Below, in pieces: positions 43,248 to 52,072 of a stretch of DNA of 64,000 nt. The stretch is from Cephaloticoccus sp. (GTDB lineage: Bacteria > Verrucomicrobiota > Verrucomicrobiia > Opitutales > Opitutaceae): assembly GCA_021734075.1 (NCBI GenBank), contig JAIPJW010000001.1, positions 17,374 through 81,373 of the forward strand, read 5' to 3'. The notes below the pieces were generated by a model, which worked only from the letters and a program-made list of their open reading frames with translations, did not search any database and was not told where the DNA came from. The translations under genes were made by a program, and so were the position numbers. How positions within the stretch are numbered: the stretch's first letter is position 1; each line of letters begins with the position of its first letter.

Positions 43248-43745
43248 TCAGTTGGTCGGTGGGGGGCGGCGAAACCGAAGCATCAGCGCAGTGACCAAAC
43301 CGGCCAACAGAATGAATTGACCGATGATCAAGGGGAGCAGCTTGAGCTGCAGCTGTCCGCTGAGATTGGCGACGAAGATTTGTTGAAAAAACAGGATAAA
43401 GAAGCCGAGCACCACGCTGCCACAGGCGTGGAGCATGGCGGCAAGTGTGCCCAGGGTGGCGGTTCGTCGACCTGGAGCCATCCAGTATTCACGGTGGGGG
43501 ATGTTGACCAGTGCATCCGGCAGCTTGCCGACCAGCCACCCCATGCCGCCAAACAGTCCGCCCAGAAGGACCGCGAGGCCGACCTGATAGGCAATATGGG
43601 AGGCGCGCAAATCCCAGCCATTGGCCTTGCCCTGCAGATCAAAGTGCGTGGCGATCCGTTCCGGCAGATGGGCCTGATGGTAGGCCGCCTGCCCCAGCGC
43701 CAGCAGGACAAGGGCATAAAAAAGCCACCGGGACACGCGTTGCAT
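43248..43745 (-). CDS. DUF1648 domain membrane protein
   Basis: 165 residues from ATG 43745 (TTG 43751 possible). Four hydrophobic segments; the N-terminal HLPERIATHFDLQGKANGW is the DUF1648 signature, where Gly-Lys-Ala-Asn-Gly-Trp follows the first helix. Unknown function, often linked with SdpI-like immunity proteins. Sandwiched in an operon between the aminotransferase (22-base gap) and dusB (2-base gap). Confidence 0.88.
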   Translation of the reverse strand: MQRVSRWLFYALVLLALGQAAYHQAHLPERIATHFDLQGKANGWDLRASHIAYQVGLAVLLGGLFGGMGWLVGKLPDALVNIPHREYWMAPGRRTATLGTLAAMLHACGSVVLGFFILFFQQIFVANLSGQLQLKLLPLIIGQFILLAGLVTALMLRFRRPPPTN

Positions 43746-43767
43746 GAACAAGACCTAAGGCCAAGAC

Positions 43768-44919
43768 TCAGATGGCTGCGACCGCAATTTTCATGCGCCG
43801 GAGCGCCTCTTGCAGCGTGACGCGCGGGCAACCGAAGTTGAGGCGCACGTAGTCTCCCTTGGTCGCACCGAAAAACGCCCCGTCGCTCAGGCCCACGCCG
43901 TGCGTCTCGAAGTGGGCGATGGGATCCTTGAGTCCGAGGCCGCGCACGTTGAGCCAGGCCAGGTAGGTGGCCTCGATCGGGGCCTCGATCACCACCCCCG
44001 GCAGTTCGCGGGCGACAAAGTCGAGCAGCAGATCGCGGTTGCCCCGGAGATGGTCGAGCAGCGCCAGCCGCCACGGCTCACTGTCGCGGTAAGCCGCTTC
44101 ACAGGCATCATAACCGAGTGTGTTCACTTCGGCCACGATGCCGGCCGTGGCGCGCACAAACCGGTGGCGCAGAACGCCGTCGGGTATGATGGCAAAGGAA
44201 GTGCCAAGACCAGGCACGTTGTAGGTCTTGCTCGGGGCCATCAGGGTGATGCTCCGGCGCGCTATTTCCCCGTCGAGTAATGCGGTGGGCAGATGCGGCA
44301 GGTCATCGAGGATGAGATCGCAGTGAATCTCGTCGCTGCAGAGCACGAGATTGTGGCGCACGCAGAATTCGCCCAGCTGCGTCAATTCCTCGCGGCGCCA
44401 CACCCGGGCGACCGGATTGTGCGGATTGCACAGGAGAAAGAGTTTGGTCCGCGGTGTGATCGCGGCGTCCAATGCGGCCCAATCGATTTCCCAGCGGCCG
44501 TCCCGCAGTTGCAGGTCGACGGTCACGGAAACCCGCGCACTGTTCTTCGGCGCGCTCATGAACGGCGGGTAGATGGGCGCGAGCGTGAGCACCTCGTCAC
44601 CCGGTTCGGCGAACGCCTGGGCCGTGACATTGAGTCCGCAGACGAGACCGGGGAGCCACACAATCCAGGACGGTTCAATCTTCCACCCGTAACGTGATTC
44701 CATGGCCGCCACCATGGCGTCCATCGTGGACTTGGTTGGTCGGGCATAGCCGAAAACTCCATGCTCCACCCGTCGGTGGAGGGCGGCGAGGATGGCGGGG
44801 GAGGACCTGAAATCCATGTCGGCCACCCACATGGGCAGCACATCGCGTCCGGCATATTTCTGCCATTTTTGCGAGTCGGTGCCGCTGCGGTTGATGGGGG
44901 TATCGAAATCGAATTTCAT
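43768..44919 (-). CDS. PatB/MalY-type PLP aminotransferase or C-S lyase
   Basis: 383 residues from ATG 44919; the longer frame runs through the promoter. Fold type I aminotransferase: DVLPMWVADMDF at the start, GYARPT, PIYPPFM, LFLLCNPHNPVARVW, LCSDEIHCDLIL and the PLP Lys in MAPSKTYNVPGLGTSFAI. PatB/MalY members are cystathionine beta-lyases or aminotransferases. First gene of a four-gene minus-strand operon. Upstream lies the remnant of a divergent dehydrogenase gene. Confidence 0.93.
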   Translation of the reverse strand: MKFDFDTPINRSGTDSQKWQKYAGRDVLPMWVADMDFRSSPAILAALHRRVEHGVFGYARPTKSTMDAMVAAMESRYGWKIEPSWIVWLPGLVCGLNVTAQAFAEPGDEVLTLAPIYPPFMSAPKNSARVSVTVDLQLRDGRWEIDWAALDAAITPRTKLFLLCNPHNPVARVWRREELTQLGEFCVRHNLVLCSDEIHCDLILDDLPHLPTALLDGEIARRSITLMAPSKTYNVPGLGTSFAIIPDGVLRHRFVRATAGIVAEVNTLGYDACEAAYRDSEPWRLALLDHLRGNRDLLLDFVARELPGVVIEAPIEATYLAWLNVRGLGLKDPIAHFETHGVGLSDGAFFGATKGDYVRLNFGCPRVTLQEALRRMKIAVAAI

Positions 44920-44987
44920 GGGTGGGAAGGCAGCACCCAACCACGTCCGGGGAGATTGAGCACGGATTTTTTCCGGCATAAGCGGGG

Positions 44988-45310
44988 ATGCGGATGATCC
45001 GCAAGGTTTGGCTTCGACCTGGTCTCCCCACCACAGATTGCGCACTTAGCGCTACACCAGTCGGCATTGCCGCCTCACTGGCTCCGCGACGCTGTTTCGC
45101 CATCATGGGGTGCGGTTCTCGGCATCGGATGTTTCAGGATACCATTGAAATCTCCTATCGAACCGATGCCCAGCTGGTCGCGCTTTGCGACTTGAATCCG
45201 GGTCGGGTAGAGGTCGCACGACATCGCTCCTTTAGAAATGGTGCCTCGGTGCCTCCGGGTTATGCCCACACCGACTTTGAAAAGATGATTACTGAGACAA
45301 AACCCGATGC
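44988..45310 (+). pseudogene. 5' remnant of a Gfo/Idh/MocA dehydrogenase
   Basis: In frame from 44988, with homology from about 45090: RCFAIMGCGSRHRMFQDTIEISYRTDAQLVALCDLNPGRVEVARHR and [11 protein letters not shown] are the Rossmann NAD-binding start of the family. It should continue into VVVTT..H and EKP, but after about 45309 the frame reads through the antisense end of the histidine kinase and stops at 45338. About three quarters of the gene is lost. The break falls within 20 bases of the kinase stop codon (45289), which marks a deletion or insertion junction. Confidence 0.8.
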
Positions 45311-48162
45311 ACAATCAGCCCGACCGAACGGATCGTAGGCGGCTTGGGCAGCACCTCACGGATACCTTGGTTGTGAAGCTGTTTCTCGCTGGCTGCACCC
45401 ATGTAGCCTGAAGTCAGGATGATGGGCAGATTGGGACGGATAGCCTGCAGTTCGCGGGTCAGGTCAAGACCCGTCATTTTCGGCATCATCATGTCAGTGA
45501 TGACAAGATCGAAGCGATACGGGTCAGATCGGATTAGCGCAAGCGCCTCGACGGGATCGCTCTTGGTCACAGGCTTGTAGCCTAGTTGCTCCAGAATTCT
45601 CCCTCCGAGTTCAGCCAAGACAGGTTCATCGTCAATGAGGAGGACCTGCTGCCCCTGCCCGGCAGGTATCGGGACGCTATCGGTGCTGGTCTCGGTAGAT
45701 ATTGCTGCCAGCGCGGGAAAATAGAGCCGAAAGGTTGTTCCCTGTCCCTGCTGACTGTAGACGGTGATGACCCCACCGTGACTTTTCACGATGCCGTGGA
45801 CGACGGAAAGACCAAGGCCCGTGCCTTCACCGGGACCTTTCGTGGTGAAAAATGGCTCAAAAATGTGGTCCATCGTTTCACGGTCCATGCCTTGGCCGTT
45901 GTCGCTAACCGAAAGACGAACATAGGGGCCGGCGGTGAAACCCTGATTGCTCCGAGCCAACAGCTCGTCAGCGTTGAATTCTTCAAGCTCGACGGTCAGG
46001 CGCCCGGACTTATTCCCCCGCATAGCGTGCCACGCGTTTGTCCCAAGATTCATTATGATTTGGTGAATCTGAGTGGCATCAGCAAGGACGTTAAGTAAAT
46101 CGCGGTGAAGCAGTCCCTCAATCTCGATTGTGGTTGGAATGGTAGCACGCAGCAACTTGAGCGACTCAGCTATGATGAGCCTGAGCTGGAGTGGAGCCCG
46201 TTGCTGTTCCTGCTGCCGGCTGAACGCCAGGATTTGCCGGATCAGGTCAGCCGCCCGCTGGGTTGCTTGAGCAACCGGTTCAAGGAACTCTTTGGTCTTT
46301 AGGTCCTTGGCACTCATTCGGGCAAGTTCGGTGTAACCCATGATTGCCGACAGGATATTATTGAAGTCATGGGCAATACCGCCAGCCAGTGTGCCCAGGG
46401 CCTCAAGTTTCTGCGTCTGACGTAGCTGCATTTCGAGCGTGTGCTGTTCCGTGATGTCCGCAGCAAGGAGCACAAGCCGGTAAACCACCCCTGAAGCATC
46501 GCGCACGGGAAAGGCCCGCTCCTGGATCCAACGCAGCTTTTGGTCTGGTCGCTCAATACGGTAGGTCTCGTCGTATTTCCCGGTAATCTGCTTGGTGCGG
46601 GCAGCTTCCGCAATCCGTGCCCGGTCCTCGGGGTGGATCGAATTTTGCCAGATCTCTGGAGACCGGTAGAGTTCGGCACAAGAACGCCCCCAAATGTTCT
46701 CGAAGCGCGGACTCACGTAGAGCATCTGCTGGTTGACCGGGTCAGTTACCCGGATCACATCGTTGACGTTCTCAGCAATCTGACGGAACCGCGCCTCGCT
46801 CTCCCTGAGGTCCGCCTCCGCTTTCCGCCGCTTGGAGATGTCACGGGACACCTTTGAGGCTCCAACGAGCTTTCCGCGTGGGTCGAATATGGGCGAAACC
46901 GTGAGCGATATATCAACGGAGGTGCCGTCCTTGCGCAGGCGAACCGTTTCATAATGGGAAACTGATTCGCCTTGTTGCAACTGGGAGAGAATTCCGGCCT
47001 CCTCGGAGGCCAGATCTGGTGGCAAGAGTTGCAGCACGGATTTCCCGAGGATCTCCCGGGAATCGAAGCCGAAAAGTTTCTCTGCTCCATGATTCCAACT
47101 CGTCACGATCAGATTCAAGTCAACGCCAATGATGGCATCATCGGATGACTCCACGATGGCGGCCAATTGGGCGTTGGCGGCCGTGGACAGTCGCCGTTCG
47201 ACTTCGTGCGCATTCAGCGTTCGGGCGTAAAGCCAGATGAAACCGGCGAACGCAATCGTGAAGGCAGTGGTCAGGAGCGCGAGGCCGAACTCGGCATGAA
47301 ACAGCTTTGTGTGTTCGCCCTCAAGCCGGAGCCACGCCAGGAGCAGTGGCACCAGAACGGCAACTGGCAGGAGCCGGCGGACCATCCAACCACCGGCATC
47401 CTGACTGTGAACCGTCGTCATAAAGCCGCACTTCGGTCGAATGCAGAGGATGCAAACGCTCAACGCCAAGAGAATGATGGCCGTGGGAAATGATACTGCG
47501 GAAAACCACACCGCGGCATATCGGTCTCGTTCCCCAAGAACGTAGCTGGAAAACATGACGAAGCCGATCGCAGCCCCTGCAAGTGCGAGATACTGGGCCG
47601 GACGTTGTTTGCGAACCTCCAAATCCAGAAGCAGCACGCCAAGGCTCAACAGCACCACACCAATGGCGGAGACTTGGGACATGCGGCCGGGGAAGAGATG
47701 GTGGGCCGCGTGCTGTGCGTTGGGGAAAAGCCAGGTGTCCATACTGAACGTCGTTCCCGTGACATACTCAGTCAGGGTCAAAATCCCGACGACACCCGCC
47801 AACGTGCCAAGGGTCACCGCCATGATACGCCTTTCACGGAATGTAGAATGGTTATGCGTTTCACTTTCGAGACGAAGGGCCAGGGCCAGCAGGATAAAGC
47901 AGACCGCCGTGTTCGGCTTCATAGCCGTTGCCCCCGGCAATAATGCTTTGATCGTCTCCCAATCGAGCAACCAGCCTGCGAGAACCGTCAGGCTCAAAAT
48001 TATGGCAAGCAACGTTGCGCCGTCGGCTACCTGGCGGCAGAACAGAACAGTCGTCGTCAAAGTCTCTCCTCCGGTGTCCTGCTCGGACGAATCAGTCACC
48101 ATATCGCTCTCAAGCACACTTGATTGGTTGCCACCTCTGGGATTTGCCGAACCACTGCTCAT
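45289..48162 (-). CDS. Membrane hybrid histidine kinase with two PAS domains and receiver
   Basis: 957 residues. Residues 45-315 contain about seven or eight hydrophobic helices with an extracellular region after MKPNTAVCF. Two PAS/PAC units follow (about 330-445 and 455-575), then HisKA with H598 in [13 protein letters not shown], HATPase motifs N ([10 protein letters not shown]), G1 ([10 protein letters not shown]), F (FEPFFTTK) and G2 ([11 protein letters not shown]), and a C-terminal receiver with D890 in [13 protein letters not shown]. It should phosphorylate itself and relay to another protein; no cognate response regulator or HPt gene is next door. A CsoR-like palindrome lies 31 bases upstream of the start. 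Confidence 0.95.
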   Translation of the reverse strand: MSSGSANPRGGNQSSVLESDMVTDSSEQDTGGETLTTTVLFCRQVADGATLLAIILSLTVLAGWLLDWETIKALLPGATAMKPNTAVCFILLALALRLESETHNHSTFRERRIMAVTLGTLAGVVGILTLTEYVTGTTFSMDTWLFPNAQHAAHHLFPGRMSQVSAIGVVLLSLGVLLLDLEVRKQRPAQYLALAGAAIGFVMFSSYVLGERDRYAAVWFSAVSFPTAIILLALSVCILCIRPKCGFMTTVHSQDAGGWMVRRLLPVAVLVPLLLAWLRLEGEHTKLFHAEFGLALLTTAFTIAFAGFIWLYARTLNAHEVERRLSTAANAQLAAIVESSDDAIIGVDLNLIVTSWNHGAEKLFGFDSREILGKSVLQLLPPDLASEEAGILSQLQQGESVSHYETVRLRKDGTSVDISLTVSPIFDPRGKLVGASKVSRDISKRRKAEADLRESEARFRQIAENVNDVIRVTDPVNQQMLYVSPRFENIWGRSCAELYRSPEIWQNSIHPEDRARIAEAARTKQITGKYDETYRIERPDQKLRWIQERAFPVRDASGVVYRLVLLAADITEQHTLEMQLRQTQKLEALGTLAGGIAHDFNNILSAIMGYTELARMSAKDLKTKEFLEPVAQATQRAADLIRQILAFSRQQEQQRAPLQLRLIIAESLKLLRATIPTTIEIEGLLHRDLLNVLADATQIHQIIMNLGTNAWHAMRGNKSGRLTVELEEFNADELLARSNQGFTAGPYVRLSVSDNGQGMDRETMDHIFEPFFTTKGPGEGTGLGLSVVHGIVKSHGGVITVYSQQGQGTTFRLYFPALAAISTETSTDSVPIPAGQGQQVLLIDDEPVLAELGGRILEQLGYKPVTKSDPVEALALIRSDPYRFDLVITDMMMPKMTGLDLTRELQAIRPNLPIILTSGYMGAASEKQLHNQGIREVLPKPPTIRSVGLIVHRVLSQ

Positions 48163-48634
48163 ACGTCGAAGAACACCGACTCGACCACACTGATACCCCT
48201 ATGGGGTATAAAATACTGCATGTTACATCCCGCGCAAATGCAATTGTGCTACCGCTATCCACATGGCGATGCGCAGGGGCCAACTGGTGTGGCATTCAAC
48301 GGATTCGATTGGCAGTAGATGAATGTAGGCATGTGTAGGGGTGCTGGCGCATACCCCTTCTTTAACAACGCAGGGGCACTTCCATTGTTTGTCCGGCATC
48401 AATCGCTCCCGTCTTCGGCCAAAACCGCACGTATTGTTCGATCCACAAAAATTATCTGTGAATTTTTTTCCCAAGTGTGACGGACGGGCGCGCCAGAATT
48501 TCGCAGCGGGAAAATAGTGATGTTACTTAACTGACTGTTCCACAATTGGATAAACCGTGGCTCGGGGACGGCATCGCGTATGCAGTGAGGGGAGCGCGGT
48601 AGTTTAACCATTAACTCAACCAGGAAATAACATC
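48163..48634. other. 472-base intergenic region between kinase and hsp20 genes
   Basis: Holds divergent promoters. Besides the palindrome at 48193-48209 there is a related everted pair TAGGGGT / ATACCCC at 48336-48357. A sigma-54-like TGGC-N8-GGCA (48558-48573, GG and GC correctly spaced, but with several mismatches) lies 62 bases before hsp20. A weak small minus-strand frame here (48223-48474) has no recognisable content. Confidence 0.45.
48193..48209. promoter_or_regulatory. CsoR/RcnR-family-like operator palindrome
   Basis: ATACCCC-TAT-GGGGTAT, a perfect 7-bp inverted repeat with TA-C-tract/G-tract-TA form. Operators of CsoR, CstR and related DUF156 repressors share this pattern. It lies 31 bases upstream of the histidine kinase ATG and would overlap its promoter. 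Confidence 0.55.
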
Positions 48635-49084
48635 ATGAGACTAATTCGATACAATCAACCTTACGCACGCGGTTATGCCCCGGTTCTTCGTGGCCAAAAC
48701 CGCTCACCATGGGCCGGCCTCGAGAGCGAGATCGACCGTTTGTTCAGCTCGACCTTGGGCGATTTTGTGGGCGCCTCGTCCACCCGCTTTCCGGTCGATT
48801 TGTATGAGGACAAGGACAATGCCTATGTCCGCGCGGAGCTGCCCGGGATCAATCGCGATGACATCCACATCGAGATGGTCGACGGCTATCTGACGATCAA
48901 CGCGCAGCGCAAAAGCAAGAACGGTGACAACGAGCAATCGTTTGAGGTCAACCGCTCGGTCAGCCTGCCTGACAGCGTGGCCGCCGACAAGGTGGGGGCG
49001 ACCTATGAGAACGGAGTCCTGACCGTCACCTTGCCCAAGCGGGAGGAAGCGAAGCCCAAGAAAATCACCGTGGCGGTCAAGTGA
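48635..49084 (+). CDS. Hsp20 family small heat-shock protein
   Basis: 149 residues, with SD AGGAAA 8 bases upstream. The alpha-crystallin domain runs from about 48 to 140: FPVDLYEDKDNAYVRAELPGINRDDIHIEMVDGYLTINAQRK and the closing GATYENGVLTVTLPKRE (A-x-x-x-n-G-v-L box). The C-terminal IxI-like KKITVAV is present. It holds unfolding proteins in the cytoplasm. 37 bases separate it from a second Hsp20 gene; the two form an operon. Confidence 0.96.
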   Translation: MRLIRYNQPYARGYAPVLRGQNRSPWAGLESEIDRLFSSTLGDFVGASSTRFPVDLYEDKDNAYVRAELPGINRDDIHIEMVDGYLTINAQRKSKNGDNEQSFEVNRSVSLPDSVAADKVGATYENGVLTVTLPKREEAKPKKITVAVK

Positions 49085-49121
49085 GCCGCCCCAACCCAAT
49101 CATCCAACAGGAGGAACACCC

Positions 49122-49514
49122 ATGTCATTAATCAATCCCGTCACGCCTTTGGTTCGTCGCGAACGCGAAGGAGTCATCCAACCGGAAGGGCCGGTGCAGA
49201 AGCCGGCTTACCAAGTCAATGAAACCGATGAAGCCTACCGCCTGGTCGTGCAACTGCCCGGAGTGGACAAGAAGGGCCTGGAGGTCACGTCCGACAACGG
49301 CGAAATCCGCATCGTGGGCCAGCGGGCCTGGAAGCGGCCCGAAGGTTGGACGACCCTGCATTGCGAGTCGGACGACTCGACCTACGAACTCGTGCTCACG
49401 CATGACAACGTGGTGAATCACGACAAGATCGTCGCCGAGTTGCTCGATGGCGTGTTGACCGTGACGCTCCCCAAGGCCGAGGCGATCAAGCCCCGCAAGA
49501 TCACAATCAAATAA
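49122..49514 (+). CDS. Hsp20 family small heat-shock protein, second copy
   Basis: 130 residues with a strong SD (AGGAGG) upstream. Alpha-crystallin domain YQVNETDEAYRLVVQLPGVDKKGLEVTSDNGEIRIVGQR, closing AELLDGVLTVTLPKAEAIKPRKITI. The insertion WKRPEGWTTLHCESDD replaces the usual beta-6 loop, so it differs from the first copy and may form mixed oligomers with it. An intrinsic terminator follows. Confidence 0.93.
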   Translation: MSLINPVTPLVRREREGVIQPEGPVQKPAYQVNETDEAYRLVVQLPGVDKKGLEVTSDNGEIRIVGQRAWKRPEGWTTLHCESDDSTYELVLTHDNVVNHDKIVAELLDGVLTVTLPKAEAIKPRKITIK

Positions 49515-49545
49515 GGCGCAGGTCAGAAAACCTGACACGCGAAAG

Positions 49546-49572
49546 GCCGGCCGCTTGCGCGGTCGGCTTTTT
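49546..49572 (+). terminator. Intrinsic terminator of the hsp20 operon
   Basis: Stem GCCGGCCGC / GCGGTCGGC (one G-T pair), loop TTGC, five T residues; 32 bases after the second hsp20 stop. Confidence 0.9.
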
Positions 49573-49589
49573 CGTAACGAAGGCATGGA

Positions 49590-49789
49590 TTGGTAGGGCG
49601 ACGTCTCATGCCGACGCTCCGTTCGACGCGCTCGGGGCCATGGCGCAGGCCGAACCCCGCCGGCAATTTTCATCGAGAGGCCGCGTGCCACCTTTTCGAG
49701 GCTCGCGCAATCGCCAACGGGTGGGCCGTGCGCTCCGCGCGCGGCATCGACACGTTCCTCCTACCAAAGCCCCGCGCGCGGAGCGCACG
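49590..49789. mobile_element. MITE/REP-like inverted-repeat element
   Basis: Within the 322 gene-free bases after the hsp20 terminator. Terminal TTGGTAGG at 49590 is mirrored by CCTACCAA at 49760-49767, and similarity extends imperfectly inward (ACGT-TC-ATGCCG on both sides). A perfect 18-bp inverted repeat, arms 49727-49744 and 49772-49789 (CGTGCGCTCCGCGCGCGG and its complement) with a 27-base loop, overlaps one end. No transposase frame is present. Non-autonomous element or REP is an inference. Confidence 0.5.
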
Positions 49790-49894
49790 ATCCACCGCAA
49801 TAGCGCGTCAGTTCATTATGCGAAGCCCAATAGCGGTTCCGCGACCGGACACGAATCGGCTCGCGGCGGAAACCAGCGGCATTAAATTGGCGGG

Positions 49895-50530
49895 ATGCAA
49901 GAACCGTGGCTGTTGCCCGTGCTGATGTTTGGAGGCTTCCTGATATTTTTCGGGGTGATCCTGCGGATGGCTGCGATCACTTCCCGCAAGGCGGTGGACA
50001 ATGTGCGGCACCTGGCGGAGCAGATGCGACTTACCATGAAGGAAAATCGGCCGGTGCTGGGGTTTTGCCGGTCCCCCGAGGCCACCGGGACGATCCGGGG
50101 CAAAGCGGTGCGCCTCTACAACTACACGACGGGTTCGGGGAAATCGAAGACGACTTGGGCGGCGGTGGCCGTCGCGCCCGCGGCTCATGGCAATTTGACC
50201 TTCAAGCTGAGCCACCAAGGTTTCGGCACAAAGGTGATGGAGCTTTTCGGCGCCAAGGAAATCAAGGTGGGCGACATGGCGTTCGATCGTGACTGGTTCA
50301 TCCAGACCAATGCGCCGGATTTTTTTGGCGCGGCATTGTTGCCGGAAATGCAGCGCAAGATCCAGCTGAACAAGGGCACTTGGAAGCTCGCCGACGGGAT
50401 GGTGGTCTACTCGGAGCGCGGATCCTTTGCCGATGAGCGGCGTTGCGCGCGGTTTGTTTCCGTGGTCGACGCCGCTTGCGATCTGGCCGACATTGCCGAG
50501 GTTTACGCGCAACATGCGCAAGGCCGATGA
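49895..50530 (+). CDS. Membrane-anchored protein of unknown family
   Basis: 211 residues. One N-terminal helix (LLPVLMFGGFLIFFGVILRMA, about 5-26) then a soluble cytoplasmic domain of mixed beta character: GFCRSPEATGTIRGKAVRLYNYTTGSGKSKTTWAAVAVAP, LTFKLSHQGFGTKVMELFGAKEI, and IQTNAPDFFGAALLPEMQRKI. I see no catalytic motif. The GSGKSKTT string is not a Walker A in context. Its stop overlaps the DCC-family start (ATGA), so the two are co-translated. Confidence 0.8.
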   Translation: MQEPWLLPVLMFGGFLIFFGVILRMAAITSRKAVDNVRHLAEQMRLTMKENRPVLGFCRSPEATGTIRGKAVRLYNYTTGSGKSKTTWAAVAVAPAAHGNLTFKLSHQGFGTKVMELFGAKEIKVGDMAFDRDWFIQTNAPDFFGAALLPEMQRKIQLNKGTWKLADGMVVYSERGSFADERRCARFVSVVDAACDLADIAEVYAQHAQGR

Positions 50531-50964
50531 CAAAACCTGAAAACACTCCCGGGCCGGTGCTGTTGTTCGACGGTTCCTGCGGCTTGTGCAACCGCTGCGT
50601 GCGGTTGTTGCTCAGGTTTGATCGACAGGACCGGATGCATTTTTCCCCACTCCAGAGTGCGCCGGCGCAGGATTTTCTGCGCCAACACGGTTTGCCCGCC
50701 GAAGACTTTGATTCGCTGATTTTTGTGCCGGACTGGTCGGAACGGGAACGCCCGGATTTTTTGACCCGCACCAGCGGAGTGGTGGCGGCCTTGCGGGTCT
50801 GCGGAGGTTGGGCGAGTGCCGCTGGGAGGGTGTTGGGCCTCATCCCGGCATCCTGGCGGGATGCGGGCTACAAGGTGATCGCACGGTGGCGATACCGCAT
50901 CTGGGGTGAGTGGAAACCGCGACCGCTGGCCAAGCCGGAATGGGCCGCCCGCTTTTTGGGCTAG
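50527..50964 (+). CDS. DCC family thiol-disulfide oxidoreductase (DUF393)
   Basis: 145 residues from ATG 50527, overlapping the previous stop. The family signature is LFDGSCGLCNRCVRLLLRFDRQDRMHFSPLQS, with the CGLC pair as redox-active candidates, and the RTSGVVAALRVCGGW region later. These proteins are thioredoxin-like with an unproven role. Convergent with the TerC gene by 4 bases. Confidence 0.92.
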   Translation: MTKPENTPGPVLLFDGSCGLCNRCVRLLLRFDRQDRMHFSPLQSAPAQDFLRQHGLPAEDFDSLIFVPDWSERERPDFLTRTSGVVAALRVCGGWASAAGRVLGLIPASWRDAGYKVIARWRYRIWGEWKPRPLAKPEWAARFLG

Positions 50965-51917
50965 GTTTTCTTTTCCGGGATCAGGAGCGACATCAGCACG
51001 GCGGTGGTGAGCACGCCGCCGATCACGCCCAAGGAGATGCCGATACTGATGTCCACCCAGGCCTCGATCAGCATTTTGACGCCGATGAAAGTCAGGATCA
51101 GGGCGAGACCGATCTTGAGGTAGCGGAAAAGCTGCATCACCCCGTTAAGGGCAAAGTAGAGCGAGCGCAGCCCGAGGATGGCAAAAATATTGGAGGTCAG
51201 GGCGATGAACCCGTCGCGGGTGATGGCGAGCACGGCCGGGAGGGAATCCAGTGCAAAGACCAGATCGGTGGTTTCCACCACGATGAGCACAATGAACAAC
51301 GGCGTGGCCAGCCACCGGCCGTTTTCCCGCAGGAAAAAATCGCCGCCATGGGTTTTGGTGGTGACGGGAAAAAACCGCCGGAACAGCCGCACCGCAGGAT
51401 TGTGATCGGGATCGACATCCACCTCCTCCTTGCTGGGCAGGGCCATCTTGATGCCGGTGTAGACGAGAAACGCGCCAAAGAAATACAAAATCCAATGGAA
51501 GCGGGCGATGACGCTCACCCCGACGAGGATGAAGACCGCCCGCATGATCACCGCTCCGACAATACCCCAGAAGAGCACCCGGTGTTGGTAACGGGGGGCC
51601 ACCTTGAACCAGGCGAAGACGAGAATGAAGACAAAGACATTGTCCACGCTCAGGCAGAGCTCGACCAGATAGGCGGCGAGAAACTCCTGGGCAGGCTGGG
51701 CCCCACGCCACCACCAAATGAGACCGTTGAAGGCCAGGGCCAGGGTGAACCAGACGCCGCACCAGCTCAGGGCTTCCTTCATCTTCACCTCATGGGCTTC
51801 ACGTTGGAAAATCCCCAGGTCGAGCATCAGCATCGCCGTGATAAAGAGGAAAAACCCCGCCCAAGCCCACCATGGCAGGGCGGGTAATGTTTCCACGAGG
51901 GCGAGGGTGCTTAGCAT
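50961..51917 (-). CDS. TerC family membrane protein, Alx-like
   Basis: 318 residues from ATG 51917; the longer frame covers the shared promoter. Nine or so helices: AWAGFFLFITAMLMLDLGIF, YLVELCLSVDNVFVFILVF, the later VVETTDLVFALDSLPAVLAI with conserved acidic residues in the membrane, and the central soluble loop. Alx/TerC proteins export manganese or help membrane protein metalation. Divergent from mscS, 155 bases apart. No yybP-ykoY riboswitch can be drawn here. Confidence 0.94.
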   Translation of the reverse strand: MLSTLALVETLPALPWWAWAGFFLFITAMLMLDLGIFQREAHEVKMKEALSWCGVWFTLALAFNGLIWWWRGAQPAQEFLAAYLVELCLSVDNVFVFILVFAWFKVAPRYQHRVLFWGIVGAVIMRAVFILVGVSVIARFHWILYFFGAFLVYTGIKMALPSKEEVDVDPDHNPAVRLFRRFFPVTTKTHGGDFFLRENGRWLATPLFIVLIVVETTDLVFALDSLPAVLAITRDGFIALTSNIFAILGLRSLYFALNGVMQLFRYLKIGLALILTFIGVKMLIEAWVDISIGISLGVIGGVLTTAVLMSLLIPEKKT

Positions 51918-52044
51918 CACCGGCACAGAATGCAGGCGCCCGGGGCATGGGATCAAGCCACGGATTGACTGGTGGAAAAGTAGTCCGGAATTCCACTGCC
52001 GGTCCGGGCGGGCTGCCTCCCGGGGAGACTTTGACAAGCAGCAG

Positions 52045-52065
52045 GTCCCTGTTTCAGTGAGGGAC
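52045..52065 (+). promoter_or_regulatory. Hairpin that pairs the SD of the mscS-like gene
   Basis: GTCCCT (52045-52050) pairs with AGGGAC (52060-52065), loop 9 bases. The SD-like GAGGGA (52059-52064), 8 bases before the ATG, is almost wholly in the stem. It could limit translation until melted. Confidence 0.5.
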
Positions 52066-52072
52066 TTTATAC

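Noticed and set aside
48223..48474. 83-codon minus-strand frame upstream of the kinase
   Set aside because: Low-complexity start, no SD, no family pattern; it runs through the operator-rich region.
50100..50160. GSGKSKTT as a Walker A motif in the 49895-50530 protein
   Set aside because: It is in a beta-rich region with no following Walker B or nucleotide-binding layout.
51918..52072. yybP-ykoY manganese riboswitch before terC
   Set aside because: TerC/Alx genes often have one, but I could not find its conserved loops on either strand.
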